64,000 nucleotides of DNA from Comamonas avium. GTDB taxonomy: Bacteria; Pseudomonadota; Gammaproteobacteria; Burkholderiales; Burkholderiaceae_C. Made by a program: the position numbers and the translations under genes. Numbering within the stretch: position 1 is the stretch's first letter; each line of letters opens with the position of its first letter. The notes under the pieces were generated by a model. That model ran no database searches. It saw nothing but the letters and a program-made list of their open reading frames with translations, and was not told the origin of the DNA. The stretch lies in assembly GCF_014836675.1 (NCBI RefSeq), contig NZ_JACSQK010000001.1, positions 208,334 to 272,333 of the forward strand, given 5' to 3'. Below, piece after piece: positions 55,152 to 64,000 of the stretch.

Positions 55152-55952
55152 TTACACCTGATCGGCTGACAGGCCCGCAGTCTGGCTGAAGCCACCGTCT
55201 ACATAGGTGATCTCGGCGGTTACGCCAGAAGCCAGGTCTGACAGCATGAAAGCTGCTACGTTGCCGACATCTTCAATGGTGACATTGCGGCGCAGTGGCG
55301 ATGCATCGGCCACGCGGCCCAGCAACTTGCCAAAGTCCTTGATGCCCGAAGCAGCCAAGGTCTTGATGGGGCCAGCAGAAATACCGTTGGCGCGGATGGC
55401 GCGGCCATCTGCGGTGCGGCCCACGGCTTCAGCCAGGTAGCGCACCGAAGCTTCCAGCGATGCCTTGGCCAGCCCCATGGTGTTGTAGTTGGGAATGGAG
55501 CGCAGTGCGCCCAGGTACGACAGTGTCAGCAGTGACGACTTGTCGTTCAGGTAAGGCAGAGCCGCCTTGGCCATTGCGGGGAAGCTGTAGGCGCTGATGT
55601 CGTGGGCGATCTGGAAAGCTTCGCGGCTCAGACCTTCCAGGAAATTGCCTGCAATGGCTTCACGCGGCGCGAAACCGATGGAGTGCACAAAGCCGTCAAA
55701 CTTGCCCCAGGCATCGCCCAGGCCCTTGAACATGGCTTCAATCTGTGCGTCGTCGGCGACGTCGCAGTCAAAAATCAGGGTCGAATTGAATTCAGCCGCG
55801 AAATCGGTGATGCGGTCCTTGAAACGCTCGCCCACGTAGCTAAAAGCCAGTTCAGCGCCTTGCTCATGGCAAGCCTTGGCAATACCGTAAGCGATGGAGC
55901 GGTTGGACAGCACGCCAGTGATCAGCAGCTTCTTGCCGGTCAGAAAACCCAT
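55152..55952 (-). CDS. fabI: Enoyl-[acyl-carrier-protein] reductase (NADH) FabI
   Basis: 266 residues from the ATG at 55952 with AAGGAG 8 nt upstream; the longer open frame to 56090 is not FabI-like. Rossmann start [20 protein letters not shown], catalytic Tyr and Lys in [11 protein letters not shown] (Y-x6-K), HSIGFAPRE. Final reduction in fatty-acid elongation; target class of triclosan-like inhibitors. Divergent from yejA across 97 bp. Confidence 0.93.
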   Translation of the reverse strand: MGFLTGKKLLITGVLSNRSIAYGIAKACHEQGAELAFSYVGERFKDRITDFAAEFNSTLIFDCDVADDAQIEAMFKGLGDAWGKFDGFVHSIGFAPREAIAGNFLEGLSREAFQIAHDISAYSFPAMAKAALPYLNDKSSLLTLSYLGALRSIPNYNTMGLAKASLEASVRYLAEAVGRTADGRAIRANGISAGPIKTLAASGIKDFGKLLGRVADASPLRRNVTIEDVGNVAAFMLSDLASGVTAEITYVDGGFSQTAGLSADQV

Positions 55953-56049
55953 TGTTCTTCTCCTTAGGAAATTCAGTGAAGGCCAGCCGCAGGTTTTGTA
56001 CAACGCAAAAAACACAGGGCGGCGGGCCGCAGTGGTGCAGAATTGTCGC

Positions 56050-57897
56050 ATGCGCTTTTGGAAGTTTTGTTTCTTGCTCGCAGGAGCCACTACGGTTGCC
56101 CCGACTTGGGCTGGCTACGCCTATGCTTTGTGGGGACAGCCCAAGTACGCGCAGGACTTTGCACACTTTGGCTATGTCAACCCTGACGCCCCCAAAGGCG
56201 GGGAGTTGCGGCTGGTCAGCAACCTGCGGGTTTCAACCTTCGATAAATACAACCCGTTCACCATCAAAGGCAATGCACCCGCTTATTTGTCCAACTTGAT
56301 GTTTGATACCTTGCTGACCGGCAGCATGGATGAAACAGCGACAGGTTATGGCCTGCTGGCAGAAGACGTGACGGTGGCCGCTGATGGCATGTCTGCCACC
56401 TTTCGCCTGCGCCGCCAAGCCCGTTTTCACGACGGCACACCGGTTCTGGCCCAAGATGTGCGGCACAGCTTTGCCACGTTGATGGGGCCACACACCTCGC
56501 CCGCCTACAAAACCATGCTGGCTGAAGTCGTGGCTTGTGAGGTGATGGACAACCGCACGGTGCGCTTTACTTTTCGAGCGCCCAATCGTGAACTGCCACT
56601 GACCGTGGGTAGTCTGCCCATCTTCAGCCGGGCGTGGGGTGCAGGCAAGCCTTTCAGCGAGGTGGTAATGGACACCCCGATTGGCAGTGGCCCCTACAAA
56701 ATTGGCCCAGTGAGCTTTGGCAAAGACATTACCTACGTGCGTGATGCGCATTACTGGGCCAAAGATTTGCCTGTGCGCCGTGGCACGATCAACTTTGACC
56801 GTATCAACGTCAAAATTTACAAGGACAACACCGCCAGACTAGAAGCGCTGAAGGCGGGGGAGTTTGATTTGATGCGTTTTTACAGCGCGGGCGACTGGGC
56901 GCGGCGTGTGGATGGGCGCAAGTTCAAATCTGGCGAACTGGTCAAAGGCGAGTTCGCGCACAAGCAGCCCACTGGCTTTCAAAGCTATGTGCTCAATGCT
57001 CGCCGTCCTTTTTTGCAAGACGTGCGTGTGCGCGAAGCGCTGGGCCTGGCGCTGGACTATGAATGGATGAATCGCCAGATGTTTTACGGCGCTTACCAGC
57101 GCGTAAATGGTATTTTTGGCAATACCTTGTGCCAGACCACAGGGCTACCCAGCGCTGCCGAGCTGGAGCTGATGCAGCCTTGGGGCGATGTGCTGCCCCC
57201 TGGTGCTTTTGGCCCCATGACGGTTGCGCCACGTACGGATGGCGATAGCAGCCTGCGCGAGAACCTGCGCAAAGCCAAGGGCTTGCTGGCTGCAGCGGGC
57301 TGGACAGTGCAAGGCGGTGTGCTGCGCAACAGCGCCGGCCAGGCCATGGAGCTGGAGTACTTGGACAGCAGTGAAGTGGGCCAGCGCACCGTAGCGTCAT
57401 GGCAGCGCAATTTGCAAAAGCTGGGCATACAGCTCAATTTCCGCGCCGTGGACTATGCGCTGTACCAGCAGCGTTTGCAGAAGTTTGACTTTGATATCAC
57501 ATCCATTGCCTACCAGGGCACCAACAACCCGGGGCAGGAGTTTGCCGACTTGTTTGGCAGCGCATCAGCCGATCAGGAAGATTCGGGCAATTTCCCCGGT
57601 GTGAAGAGCAAGGCGGTGGATGCGTTCGTTCAGGCCATGGTGTCGTCCAAGACTGAGGCGCAGTTGCTGCCTGCCTGCCATGCACTGGAGCGAGCGATTG
57701 CCCATGGGCACTATCTGATTCCGCAATGGTCGTCCAGCACGCACCGCATGGCCTATAACCAGTGGCGTCTGGAGCACCCGCAGGTGATTCCTCCGTACTC
57801 CAATGGTGAAAACTGGGTGATCGACACGTGGTGGGCACGCATGCCCCCCTTGACGGCAGAAACGGCCCCGGTGGTCTTGAAAGAACAGGCGCAATAG
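56050..57897 (+). CDS. yejA: Peptide ABC transporter binding protein (YejA type)
   Basis: 615 residues from the ATG at 56050. Signal peptide [20 protein letters not shown]; mature start [20 protein letters not shown] and [10 protein letters not shown] are YejA hallmarks of the SBP_bac_5 family. Binds oligopeptides in the periplasm. Two bases separate it from yejB. Confidence 0.9.
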   Translation: MRFWKFCFLLAGATTVAPTWAGYAYALWGQPKYAQDFAHFGYVNPDAPKGGELRLVSNLRVSTFDKYNPFTIKGNAPAYLSNLMFDTLLTGSMDETATGYGLLAEDVTVAADGMSATFRLRRQARFHDGTPVLAQDVRHSFATLMGPHTSPAYKTMLAEVVACEVMDNRTVRFTFRAPNRELPLTVGSLPIFSRAWGAGKPFSEVVMDTPIGSGPYKIGPVSFGKDITYVRDAHYWAKDLPVRRGTINFDRINVKIYKDNTARLEALKAGEFDLMRFYSAGDWARRVDGRKFKSGELVKGEFAHKQPTGFQSYVLNARRPFLQDVRVREALGLALDYEWMNRQMFYGAYQRVNGIFGNTLCQTTGLPSAAELELMQPWGDVLPPGAFGPMTVAPRTDGDSSLRENLRKAKGLLAAAGWTVQGGVLRNSAGQAMELEYLDSSEVGQRTVASWQRNLQKLGIQLNFRAVDYALYQQRLQKFDFDITSIAYQGTNNPGQEFADLFGSASADQEDSGNFPGVKSKAVDAFVQAMVSSKTEAQLLPACHALERAIAHGHYLIPQWSSSTHRMAYNQWRLEHPQVIPPYSNGENWVIDTWWARMPPLTAETAPVVLKEQAQ

Positions 57898-57899
57898 AC

Positions 57900-58928
57900 A
57901 TGCTGGCCTACATTTTCAAACGCATTCTTTTAATGGTGCCCACGTTGATGGGGGTGCTGCTCCTGACTTTTGTGGTCATCCAGTTCGTTCCCGGTGGCCC
58001 TGTCGAGCAGTATCTGGCCGAGGCCAAAGCAGGGGTGGGTGGAGGTGCTGAAGGCGGGGGCATGGCTTACCGGGGTGCGCAGGGGGTGGATCCACAGCGT
58101 ATCGAGCAAATCAAGGCCTTGTACGGGTTTGATAAGCCGGCGCACGAGCGGTTCTTTCAAATGCTGCGCCAGTTTGCCCAATTCGATCTGGGCACCAGTT
58201 TTTTTCAGAACAAACCCGTCTGGGCACTGATTGTGGAAAAGCTGCCTGTGTCCATCAGCTTGGGGTTGTGGACGTTTTTCATCAGCTATCTGGTTGCGGT
58301 GCCGCTGGGCGTGGCCAAAGCGGTGCGTGCAGGGTCGCGTTTTGATTTGGTGACCACGCTGCTGATCTTGATTGGCTACGCCATTCCAGGCTTTGTGCTG
58401 GGCGTGGCGCTGCTGGTGATTTTTGGCGGGCAGTTGCAGTGGTTTCCGCTGCGTGGGCTGACTTCGGCCAACTTCGACGAACTCAGTGCCATGGGCAAGG
58501 TGGTGGATTACCTGTGGCACATTGCGCTGCCGGTAACTGCCATGGTGGCGGGCAGCTTTGCGGTGACGGCCATGCTCACCAAGAACGCTTTCCTGGAAGA
58601 AATTCGCAAGCAATATGTGCTGACTGCGCGCGCCAAAGGCTTGAGCAAGCGGCAGGTGCTGTGGAAACACGTATTTCGCAATGCGCTGATTCCCATCATC
58701 ACGGGCTTTCCGGCCGCGTTCATTGGGGCGTTCTTTGCCGGGTCGCTGTTGATTGAAACGCTGTTCTCACTGGACGGTCTGGGTCTGCTGAGCTACGAGA
58801 GTGTGATTCGCCGCGATTACCCCGTGGTGCTGGGATCGCTCTATCTGTTTACCTTGATCGGACTGGTGACCAAACTCATCAGCGACCTGTGCTACGTGTG
58901 GGTCGATCCACGCGTTAAATTTGATTGA
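57900..58928 (+). CDS. yejB: Peptide ABC transporter permease YejB
   Basis: 342 residues from the ATG at 57900. Six membrane segments, the DppB-type N-terminal LAYIFKRILLMVPTLMGVLL and the ~50-residue periplasmic insert with YGFDKPAHERF; docking loop TARAKGLSKRQVLWKHVFRN. Forms a heterodimeric channel with YejE. Confidence 0.92.
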   Translation: MLAYIFKRILLMVPTLMGVLLLTFVVIQFVPGGPVEQYLAEAKAGVGGGAEGGGMAYRGAQGVDPQRIEQIKALYGFDKPAHERFFQMLRQFAQFDLGTSFFQNKPVWALIVEKLPVSISLGLWTFFISYLVAVPLGVAKAVRAGSRFDLVTTLLILIGYAIPGFVLGVALLVIFGGQLQWFPLRGLTSANFDELSAMGKVVDYLWHIALPVTAMVAGSFAVTAMLTKNAFLEEIRKQYVLTARAKGLSKRQVLWKHVFRNALIPIITGFPAAFIGAFFAGSLLIETLFSLDGLGLLSYESVIRRDYPVVLGSLYLFTLIGLVTKLISDLCYVWVDPRVKFD

Positions 58929-58930
58929 AT

Positions 58931-60046
58931 ATGGCTCCAATCCAAACACCGTCTGTGCAGGCAGCTATGTTTATTGAGTCTTTGCCCACCGTGGCACCAC
59001 GCTCTGTCTCACCGGGGCGCAGGGCATGGCAGCGCTTTAAGCGCAATAGGCTGGGTTTTTACAGCCTCATTTTGTTTTGCGTGATTGTGGTTCTCAGTCT
59101 GTGCGCTGAGGTGGTGAGCAACGACAAGCCGCTCATCGTGCACTATGAAGGGCAAACCTATTTCCCGCTGCTCAAAGACTATCCTGAGACAGTGTTCGGC
59201 GGCGACTTTGAAACGACCACGGACTACCTCGACCCCTACATCACAGAGCAGTTGCACAAGGGCAGCAACTGGGCGCTGTTTCCTCTCAATCGCTATGGGG
59301 AGGCAACGATCAATTATTTCGCCCAGGCCCCAAATCCTGCCCCGCCATCAGCCGCTAACTGGCTGGGCACCGATGACCGGGGGCGTGATTTGCTGGCACA
59401 GCTGCTGTATGGCTTTCGCGTAAGTGTGCTGTTTGCGCTGGCTCTGACTTTTGTTGGGGTGCTGCTGGGGGTAGTGACGGGCGCGATTCAAGGCTTTTTT
59501 GGGGGCAAGACTGATTTGGCCTTTCAGCGGTTCATTGAAATCTGGGGCTCCATGCCAGAGCTGTACCTGCTCATCATCTTCAGTGCCGTGCTGGCGCCCA
59601 GCATCAGCTTGTTGCTGGTGCTGCTCAGCCTGTTTGGCTGGATGGGGCTGTCTGACTATGTCCGGGCCGAATTTCTGCGCAATCGCCAGCTGGACTATGT
59701 CAAGGCTGCACGCGCCCTGGGCGTGCCCAATGGGCAAATTATCTGGCGACACATCTTGCCCAACAGCCTGACACCGGTCGTCACATTTTTGCCGTTTCGC
59801 ATGAGCGCCGCCATCTTGGCGCTGACATCGCTGGACTTTCTGGGGCTGGGTGTGCCCCCTGGAACGCCCAGCTTGGGCGAGCTGCTGAGCCAGGGTAAGA
59901 ACAGCATTGATGCATGGTGGATTTCGCTGGGCACATTTGCTGTGCTGGTCATGACGCTGCTGCTGCTGACCTTTATGGGCGATGCCCTGCGCGATGCGCT
60001 GGACCCACGCAAAGCGCAAGTGACCGATGCCAAGGGGGGTGTGTGA
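58931..60046 (+). CDS. yejE: Peptide ABC transporter permease YejE
   Basis: 371 residues from the ATG at 58931 (the TTG at 58925 overlaps the yejB stop). DppC-like with the long first periplasmic loop typical of YejE (residues ~60-130) and WLGTDDRGRDLLAQLLYG; docking loop KAARALGVPNGQIIWRHI. Stop overlaps yejF start (TGATG). Confidence 0.92.
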   Translation: MAPIQTPSVQAAMFIESLPTVAPRSVSPGRRAWQRFKRNRLGFYSLILFCVIVVLSLCAEVVSNDKPLIVHYEGQTYFPLLKDYPETVFGGDFETTTDYLDPYITEQLHKGSNWALFPLNRYGEATINYFAQAPNPAPPSAANWLGTDDRGRDLLAQLLYGFRVSVLFALALTFVGVLLGVVTGAIQGFFGGKTDLAFQRFIEIWGSMPELYLLIIFSAVLAPSISLLLVLLSLFGWMGLSDYVRAEFLRNRQLDYVKAARALGVPNGQIIWRHILPNSLTPVVTFLPFRMSAAILALTSLDFLGLGVPPGTPSLGELLSQGKNSIDAWWISLGTFAVLVMTLLLLTFMGDALRDALDPRKAQVTDAKGGV

Positions 60047-61659
60047 TGCAAGCGGCCGATGACAAGCTGCCACTGCTGTCTGTGCGTGACCTGAAGGTGC
60101 GCTTTGGCCGCAAGACGGTGGTGCAGGGGGTGAGCTTTGATGTGCATCCTGGAGAGAAACTGGCTTTGGTAGGCGAATCCGGCTCTGGCAAGACCATCAC
60201 AGCTTTGAGTTTGCTGCGGCTTGCGGAAGACGCACATATCAGCGGCCAAGTCTTGCTCAATGGGAGGAATCTGCTCTCACTGACTGAGCGAGAAATGCGT
60301 GCAGTGCGTGGCGGTGATGTGGCCATGATCTTTCAGGAGCCCATGACAGCGCTGAACCCGCTGATGACGGTGGGGGTTCAAGTGGCAGAGGTGCTGCAGC
60401 TCAAAGAGGCGCTGAGCAAGCAGCAGGCATGGAAGCAGGCTGTGGAGTTGCTGGCGACCACAGGCATACCAGAGCCTGAACGCCGCGCACAAAGCTATCC
60501 GCACCAGCTCAGCGGTGGGCAGCGTCAGCGCGCCATGATTGCGATGGCGCTCGCGTCCAAACCGAAATTGCTGCTGGCAGACGAGCCCACCACGGCACTG
60601 GATGTCACGCTGCGCATGCAGGTGCTGGAGCTGCTCAGTGATCTGCAGCGTCAGACGGGCATGGCAATTTTGCTGATCACGCACGACTTGCCACTGGTGC
60701 GCCGCTTTGCCGATCGTGCGGCCGTGATGGAGCATGGTGTATTGGTAGAGCAAGGGCCAGTGACGGCACTTTTTGATTACCCTAAACATGCCTATACACA
60801 CAAACTGCTGCACAGCCAGCCTGTGCGGGATGTACTGCAGACCCATCCCGGGGCCAGGCCAGTGGTGCAGGCCAGTCAGTTGCGTGTGAGCTATCCCGTA
60901 CCGCTGGCAGGCATCAAGGGCTGGTTTGGCAAGGGTGAGTTTGTCGCAGTACAGGGTGCGCAACTGTGCTTGCGAGAAGGGCAGACGCTGGGTGTTGTCG
61001 GAGAGTCCGGCTCAGGAAAATCCACCTTGGCGCAAGCCATTCTGGGGTTGTTGCCCAGCCATGGTGAATTGCACATCAGTGGCAAAAACTGGCAACAGCC
61101 CGCCATGCGCAATACACCTGCCAACCAGGCACTGCGCCGCCAGGTGCAGGTTGTTTTTCAAGATCCGTTTTCATCGCTTTCGCCGCGCATGACGGTGGAA
61201 GAAATTGTGGGCGAAGGCCTGCGCGTGCACGCCCCTGACATCAGTGAAGCAGGGCGGCGTGAACAAGTGCTGTCCGTGCTGCTGAGCGTAGGCTTGAGTG
61301 AGCAGCAGTTCCCCGGTTTGCTGCAGCGTTACCCGCATGAGTTTTCGGGGGGGCAGCGCCAGCGTTTGGCGGTGGCGCGAGCTTTGATCTTGCGCCCCAA
61401 AATTTTGGTGCTCGATGAGCCTACCAGCGCGCTGGATGTGACGATCCAAAAGCAGGTGCTGGGTTTGTTGCAGCGTCTGCAGCGCGAGCTGGGGCTGAGC
61501 TATCTGCTGATTACGCACGATATGGAGGTGATTCGCGCCATGGCGCACGACGTCTTGGTGATGAAAAACGGCGAGGTCGTGGAGCAGGGCACGGTCGATG
61601 CTGTACTGGGGCAGCCTCAGCACCCCTACACCCGGCAACTGGTTACAGCAACCTTTTAG
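60046..61659 (+). CDS. yejF: Peptide ABC transporter, fused ATPase YejF
   Basis: 537 residues with two ABC domains: first Walker A GESGSGKT (near 37), signature [15 protein letters not shown]; second GESGSGKST (near 322) with FSGGQRQRLAVARAL and Walker B ILVLDEPTSALD. The fused double-ATPase form is specific to Yej-type importers. In enterics the Yej system imports peptides including microcin C. Confidence 0.92.
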   Translation: MQAADDKLPLLSVRDLKVRFGRKTVVQGVSFDVHPGEKLALVGESGSGKTITALSLLRLAEDAHISGQVLLNGRNLLSLTEREMRAVRGGDVAMIFQEPMTALNPLMTVGVQVAEVLQLKEALSKQQAWKQAVELLATTGIPEPERRAQSYPHQLSGGQRQRAMIAMALASKPKLLLADEPTTALDVTLRMQVLELLSDLQRQTGMAILLITHDLPLVRRFADRAAVMEHGVLVEQGPVTALFDYPKHAYTHKLLHSQPVRDVLQTHPGARPVVQASQLRVSYPVPLAGIKGWFGKGEFVAVQGAQLCLREGQTLGVVGESGSGKSTLAQAILGLLPSHGELHISGKNWQQPAMRNTPANQALRRQVQVVFQDPFSSLSPRMTVEEIVGEGLRVHAPDISEAGRREQVLSVLLSVGLSEQQFPGLLQRYPHEFSGGQRQRLAVARALILRPKILVLDEPTSALDVTIQKQVLGLLQRLQRELGLSYLLITHDMEVIRAMAHDVLVMKNGEVVEQGTVDAVLGQPQHPYTRQLVTATF

Positions 61660-61792
61660 GTCGCTTGGCTGTGCAGTAGGCAGTGCATGCTGCGTTGCAT
61701 GTTTTGCCGCATCTTTACAAGGTGTTGGGCTGACTGTTGCTTGGCGTGCCTAGTATTGGAGTCGTCAGCAATTACCCACGAAAGGGGTCGCT

Positions 61793-62248
61793 ATGAACAA
61801 GCAATACGTGACTGCAGCTATGACCGCACTGGTCGTGGCTGCATCCTCCTTCTCCGCCGTCGCCCAGCCACGCCATGGCGGCGGTGACTGGCAAGGCCAA
61901 GGGGCTTCTCAGCGCCCTTCGCATGGCGCCCATAAGGGCCAGCAAGCGCACCGGCCTGCAAAGCCTGCCGCTCCTGCGTATCGCCCTGGCGTGCAGCCGC
62001 ACCAAGCGCATCCGCATGGAATGCCTCCCGGGCAGGCCAAACGCATGGGTGCAGGCCCGCAGCACAACTGGGTCAAGGGTAGCCGCGTGCCGCTGCAATA
62101 CCGCTCATCCCACTATGTGGTCAATAACTGGCACGCCCACGGCCTCAAGCGTCCTGCGCGTGGTCAGCAGTGGGTGCAATACGGCGGCGACTATCTGCTG
62201 GTGGCTGTGGCCACGGGTGTGATTGCGCAGCTGGTTCTGGGTTATTGA
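61793..62248 (+). CDS. RcnB-family periplasmic protein
   Basis: 151 residues. Signal peptide to ~24 (SSFSAVAQ); a His/Gln/Pro-rich middle (PHQAHPHGMPPG); C-terminal RcnB domain with VPLQYRSSHYVV, GLKRPARGQQWVQYGGDYLL and a final hydrophobic stretch. RcnB of E. coli fine-tunes nickel/cobalt efflux; here no efflux gene is adjacent, so a general periplasmic metal role is all that can be said. AAGGGG precedes the ATG. Confidence 0.82.
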   Translation: MNKQYVTAAMTALVVAASSFSAVAQPRHGGGDWQGQGASQRPSHGAHKGQQAHRPAKPAAPAYRPGVQPHQAHPHGMPPGQAKRMGAGPQHNWVKGSRVPLQYRSSHYVVNNWHAHGLKRPARGQQWVQYGGDYLLVAVATGVIAQLVLGY

Positions 62249-62395
62249 CAGCTATCCATGCGCGCACGTGCGTGCGTGTGGGCAGGGGCCTTTGGCAGAC
62301 ACGCGGTATGTGTGTGGAGGCTCAAAAGCGCTTGCTTTTGAGTGTCTGCCCCGGGTTCGACAGGGTGTGAGCAGAGCGAAGTTATCGCTCTGTAA

Positions 62396-62436
62396 AACAA
62401 AGAACCGATTCCTTTTGCATCGGTTCTTTGTTTTTA
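62396..62436 (+). terminator. Intrinsic terminator downstream of the RcnB-like gene
   Basis: Stem AACAAAGAACCGAT / ATCGGTTCTTTGTT with a 9-nt loop and a T-run, 148 nt after the stop codon. Confidence 0.9.
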
Positions 62437-62516
62437 TAGCAGTCAACGTACGACTGGTAATGAACTTAGATATAAAACAATCTAAAAACGCCAGTGCATA
62501 GGCGCTGATAGCTTAT
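62437..62516. repeat. Intergenic hairpin element, copy 2
   Basis: Contains TTAGATATAAAACAATCTA (62466-62484), matching copy 1 at 31,436 with two mismatches over 24 bases, followed by AGTGCATAGGCGCTGATAGC, similar to AGTGTGTAAGCGTTGGTAGC in copy 1. Like copy 1, it abuts the stop codon of a minus-strand gene between convergent genes. Confidence 0.7.
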
Positions 62517-63239
62517 TTATTTGTAGCTGCCTGTTGGATTGACGCCGTCCTGGTGCACCCACAGCACTTTCTGGGTGTCGATGCCTAGTGATTGCGCTTG
62601 GTGTAGCAGCCGCTCTTCCACGCCGTCTGGCAGTGATGGCTGGCGCGAGAGAATCCAGAAATAGTCCAGGCTGGAGCCAATCACCATGGCCCATTGGTAA
62701 TTATCATCCAGCGCTACAACGTTGTAGCCGCCATAAAACGGGCCAAAGAACGACACTTTGAGGGCTGCAATATCCGGCGCAATCGTCGGGTGGGCTTTGC
62801 CGTGAGAAATTTTCCACTCTCCGCGCTTGGGGTCGTAGCCGCGGTTGATGACCTGGATGCTGCCGTTGGGGTTGAGGTTGTACTCCGCTTGCGTGCGCTG
62901 CAGGCCTTTTTCAAAACTGTGCTCAATGCGGGCCACTTCGTACCATTTGCCCAGATAGCGGTCTAAGTTGAAGCCGTCGACAGGCTCAATACCCTCTGGA
63001 ATGCGCGGGTTACGCGTTGCATAGATGGTGGCTCCCGCCAGTGCTGCCAGGCCAATCGTGCACAGCACGGCATTGCCTACCGTCACACCCGAGCGGCTAG
63101 ATGGCGAAGCTGGGGGGGCGATAGTAGGGTGCAGAGCCGTTTTGAGGCTTTGCACCGTATTGTGTAATTTGTTGGAGGTCTTGCACTTGTGGCAAGTGCA
63201 GTGGATGTTGGCCTTGCAAGAACGGTCAAAGAAAGACAT
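62517..63239 (-). CDS. Lipocalin with an N-terminal Cys-rich cytoplasmic head and membrane anchor
   Basis: 240 residues from the ATG at 63239 (ATG 63245 is too close to AGGA). The first ~25 residues have four cysteines, SCKANIHCTCHKCKTSNK, like a small zinc-binding ribbon. One membrane segment follows (GNAVLCTIGLAALAGATIY). Residues ~85-240 are a bacterial lipocalin: LGKWYEVARIEHSFEKGLQR with the GxW motif and a closing DYFWILSRQPSL strand. Blc lipocalins normally have a lipobox; this one is a membrane-anchored fusion. Likely binds lipids or hydrophobic ligands in the periplasm. Confidence 0.83.
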   Translation of the reverse strand: MSFFDRSCKANIHCTCHKCKTSNKLHNTVQSLKTALHPTIAPPASPSSRSGVTVGNAVLCTIGLAALAGATIYATRNPRIPEGIEPVDGFNLDRYLGKWYEVARIEHSFEKGLQRTQAEYNLNPNGSIQVINRGYDPKRGEWKISHGKAHPTIAPDIAALKVSFFGPFYGGYNVVALDDNYQWAMVIGSSLDYFWILSRQPSLPDGVEERLLHQAQSLGIDTQKVLWVHQDGVNPTGSYK

Positions 63240-63513
63240 GGGCATGATCCTGTGGCAAAAAACGCAGAAACAGGCACTTTGTGGGTGCGCTCGAATGCAC
63301 ACAGTATTTGTAGCAGAAGGCTTGCACCGGTGTAGGTCACGTCCGTAAATCCGTGTGCTGATGTGCTGAGCTTGTGGTGCGCATGCCCAAAAATGGCAGT
63401 AAAAAGAGAGGAATGCCCAGATGTGAGACAATTTTTTGAATCCCGCCGTCACGTTGCCTTGCAGTGTGTGGAAAAATAACGGGTTTACTGAAACCTCAAC
63501 TGGAGAGATTGCC

Positions 63514-63681
63514 ATGGGCAATAAGATCGTTACTGAAGCTGACCGCAAGCGCACACCCCGTCCTGTTGCCCCTAACGGCGTAACTTTGTTGCCACAAGGC
63601 CGTGGCCAGCGCTCGAGCTTGGAGCGTGGTTCGCACACTCGCAGCAAGAAGAACGCCGGCAAGCGCCCTCACTCGGGTTAA
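63514..63681 (+). CDS. Small basic protein of unknown function
   Basis: 55 residues from the ATG at 63514 with GGAGAG 6-7 nt upstream; the frame is open from 63436 without a ribosome site. Very basic and Arg/Lys/Ser-rich, with a proline-rich middle (RPVAPNGVTLLPQGRGQR) and the C-terminal HTRSKKNAGKRPHSG. No hydrophobic segment. Followed by a good terminator. Function unknown; nucleic-acid binding is possible from charge alone. Confidence 0.7.
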   Translation: MGNKIVTEADRKRTPRPVAPNGVTLLPQGRGQRSSLERGSHTRSKKNAGKRPHSG

Positions 63682-63726
63682 TCCATCGATGCATGTTTGG
63701 GTAACCCGTTGCCCAAATCTGACCAA

Positions 63727-63757
63727 GAAAGCCTCAGGCCCTGTCTGGGGCTTTTTT
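63727..63757 (+). terminator. Terminator of the small basic gene
   Basis: Stem AAGCCTCAGG / TCTGGGGCTT followed by seven T residues, 45 nt after the stop codon. Confidence 0.85.
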
Positions 63758-63761
63758 TATG

Positions 63762-64000
63762 GATGATGCGAAGTGGGCAAAGTTGCCTGCTTTGCTCTGC
63801 TTTCGGAAAAAAGAAACGGTGTGCGGGTTGGTTGTCGTTAGGATGCATGGCTTTAAAGCCATGATGCTGCCCCTGTGAGGGTTGTGGAGCCAAGTTGAAG
63901 ATGTACTGTGACAAGCCCTCAGATACCATGCAGCCAGTGACGGCACAGGATGGCGCACCCTGGCGGGTGGTGTGCCTGTGTGCTGCGTGGTGTGGTGTGT
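63762..64000. other. Right end of window without a supported gene
   Basis: Only short frames without ribosome sites or motifs; a small palindrome GGCTTTAAAGCC (63850-63861). A gene could start beyond the edge. Confidence 0.5.

Overview
The window reads as chromosomal DNA of a betaproteobacterium, most probably a Comamonadaceae member close to Comamonas. This rests on the moderately GC-rich codon use, the Comamonas-like flavour of nearly every housekeeping protein (FabI, RluE, Kup, Yej transporter, PolB), a TRAP transporter linked to CoA chemistry, and short palindromic intergenic repeats between convergent genes. No database search was possible, so the genus is an inference.

Layout. 0-1.4 kb: the 3' end of an RTX-type secreted protein. 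1.8-5.5 kb: a ferric-iron ABC importer behind a possible Fur site. 5.7-11.9 kb: a small serine hydrolase, the sulfate importer sbp-cysTWA, dsbB and rluE. 12.1-14.4 kb: a glutathione transferase-like gene and a phosphoethanolamine-transferase-like gene. 14.6-27.1 kb: an accessory island holding a two-partner-secretion contact-dependent inhibition (CDI) locus, cdiB - cdiA - cdiI, bracketed by two decayed copies of one IS3-type element in opposite orientation and ending beside tRNA-Ser(GGA). 27.4-38.8 kb: SPFH/NfeD membrane pair, basic amino-acid decarboxylase, periplasmic ATP-dependent DNA ligase, Kup, Cu/Zn superoxide dismutase, then a Fur-type operon orfX - Mn superoxide dismutase - ZIP transporter, and a thioredoxin-like pair of which one is broken by a stop. 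39.2-45.8 kb: TetR regulator and a TRAP transporter operon with a thiolase and an acyl-CoA ligase. 46.3-55 kb: fosmidomycin-resistance-type exporter with an AraC regulator, LysR regulator with GST and luciferase-like oxidoreductase, two GNAT acetyltransferases, DNA polymerase II. 55.1-64 kb: fabI, the yejABEF peptide importer, an RcnB-like protein, an unusual Cys-rich-headed lipocalin and a small basic protein.

The most interesting region is the CDI locus. CdiA is a mosaic: a GC-rich filamentous-haemagglutinin scaffold carrying a sharply AT-rich block (about 21.89-22.83 kb) where the receptor-binding domain of CdiA proteins lies, and a second AT-rich module (about 25.65-26.44 kb) holding an unidentified C-terminal toxin and its immunity gene. 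The scaffold is broken by a one-base frameshift near 24,232 that disconnects export from toxin. Downstream are a toxin/immunity-like orphan fragment and an IS relic.

A second theme is legible operators: four GGTACCAA half-sites between tetR and the TRAP operon, two TTTAG-N5-CTAAA palindromes between lysR and gst, (C)TAATTGGC repeats around araC, a Fur box at orfX-sodM, and an 18-bp palindrome before sbp.
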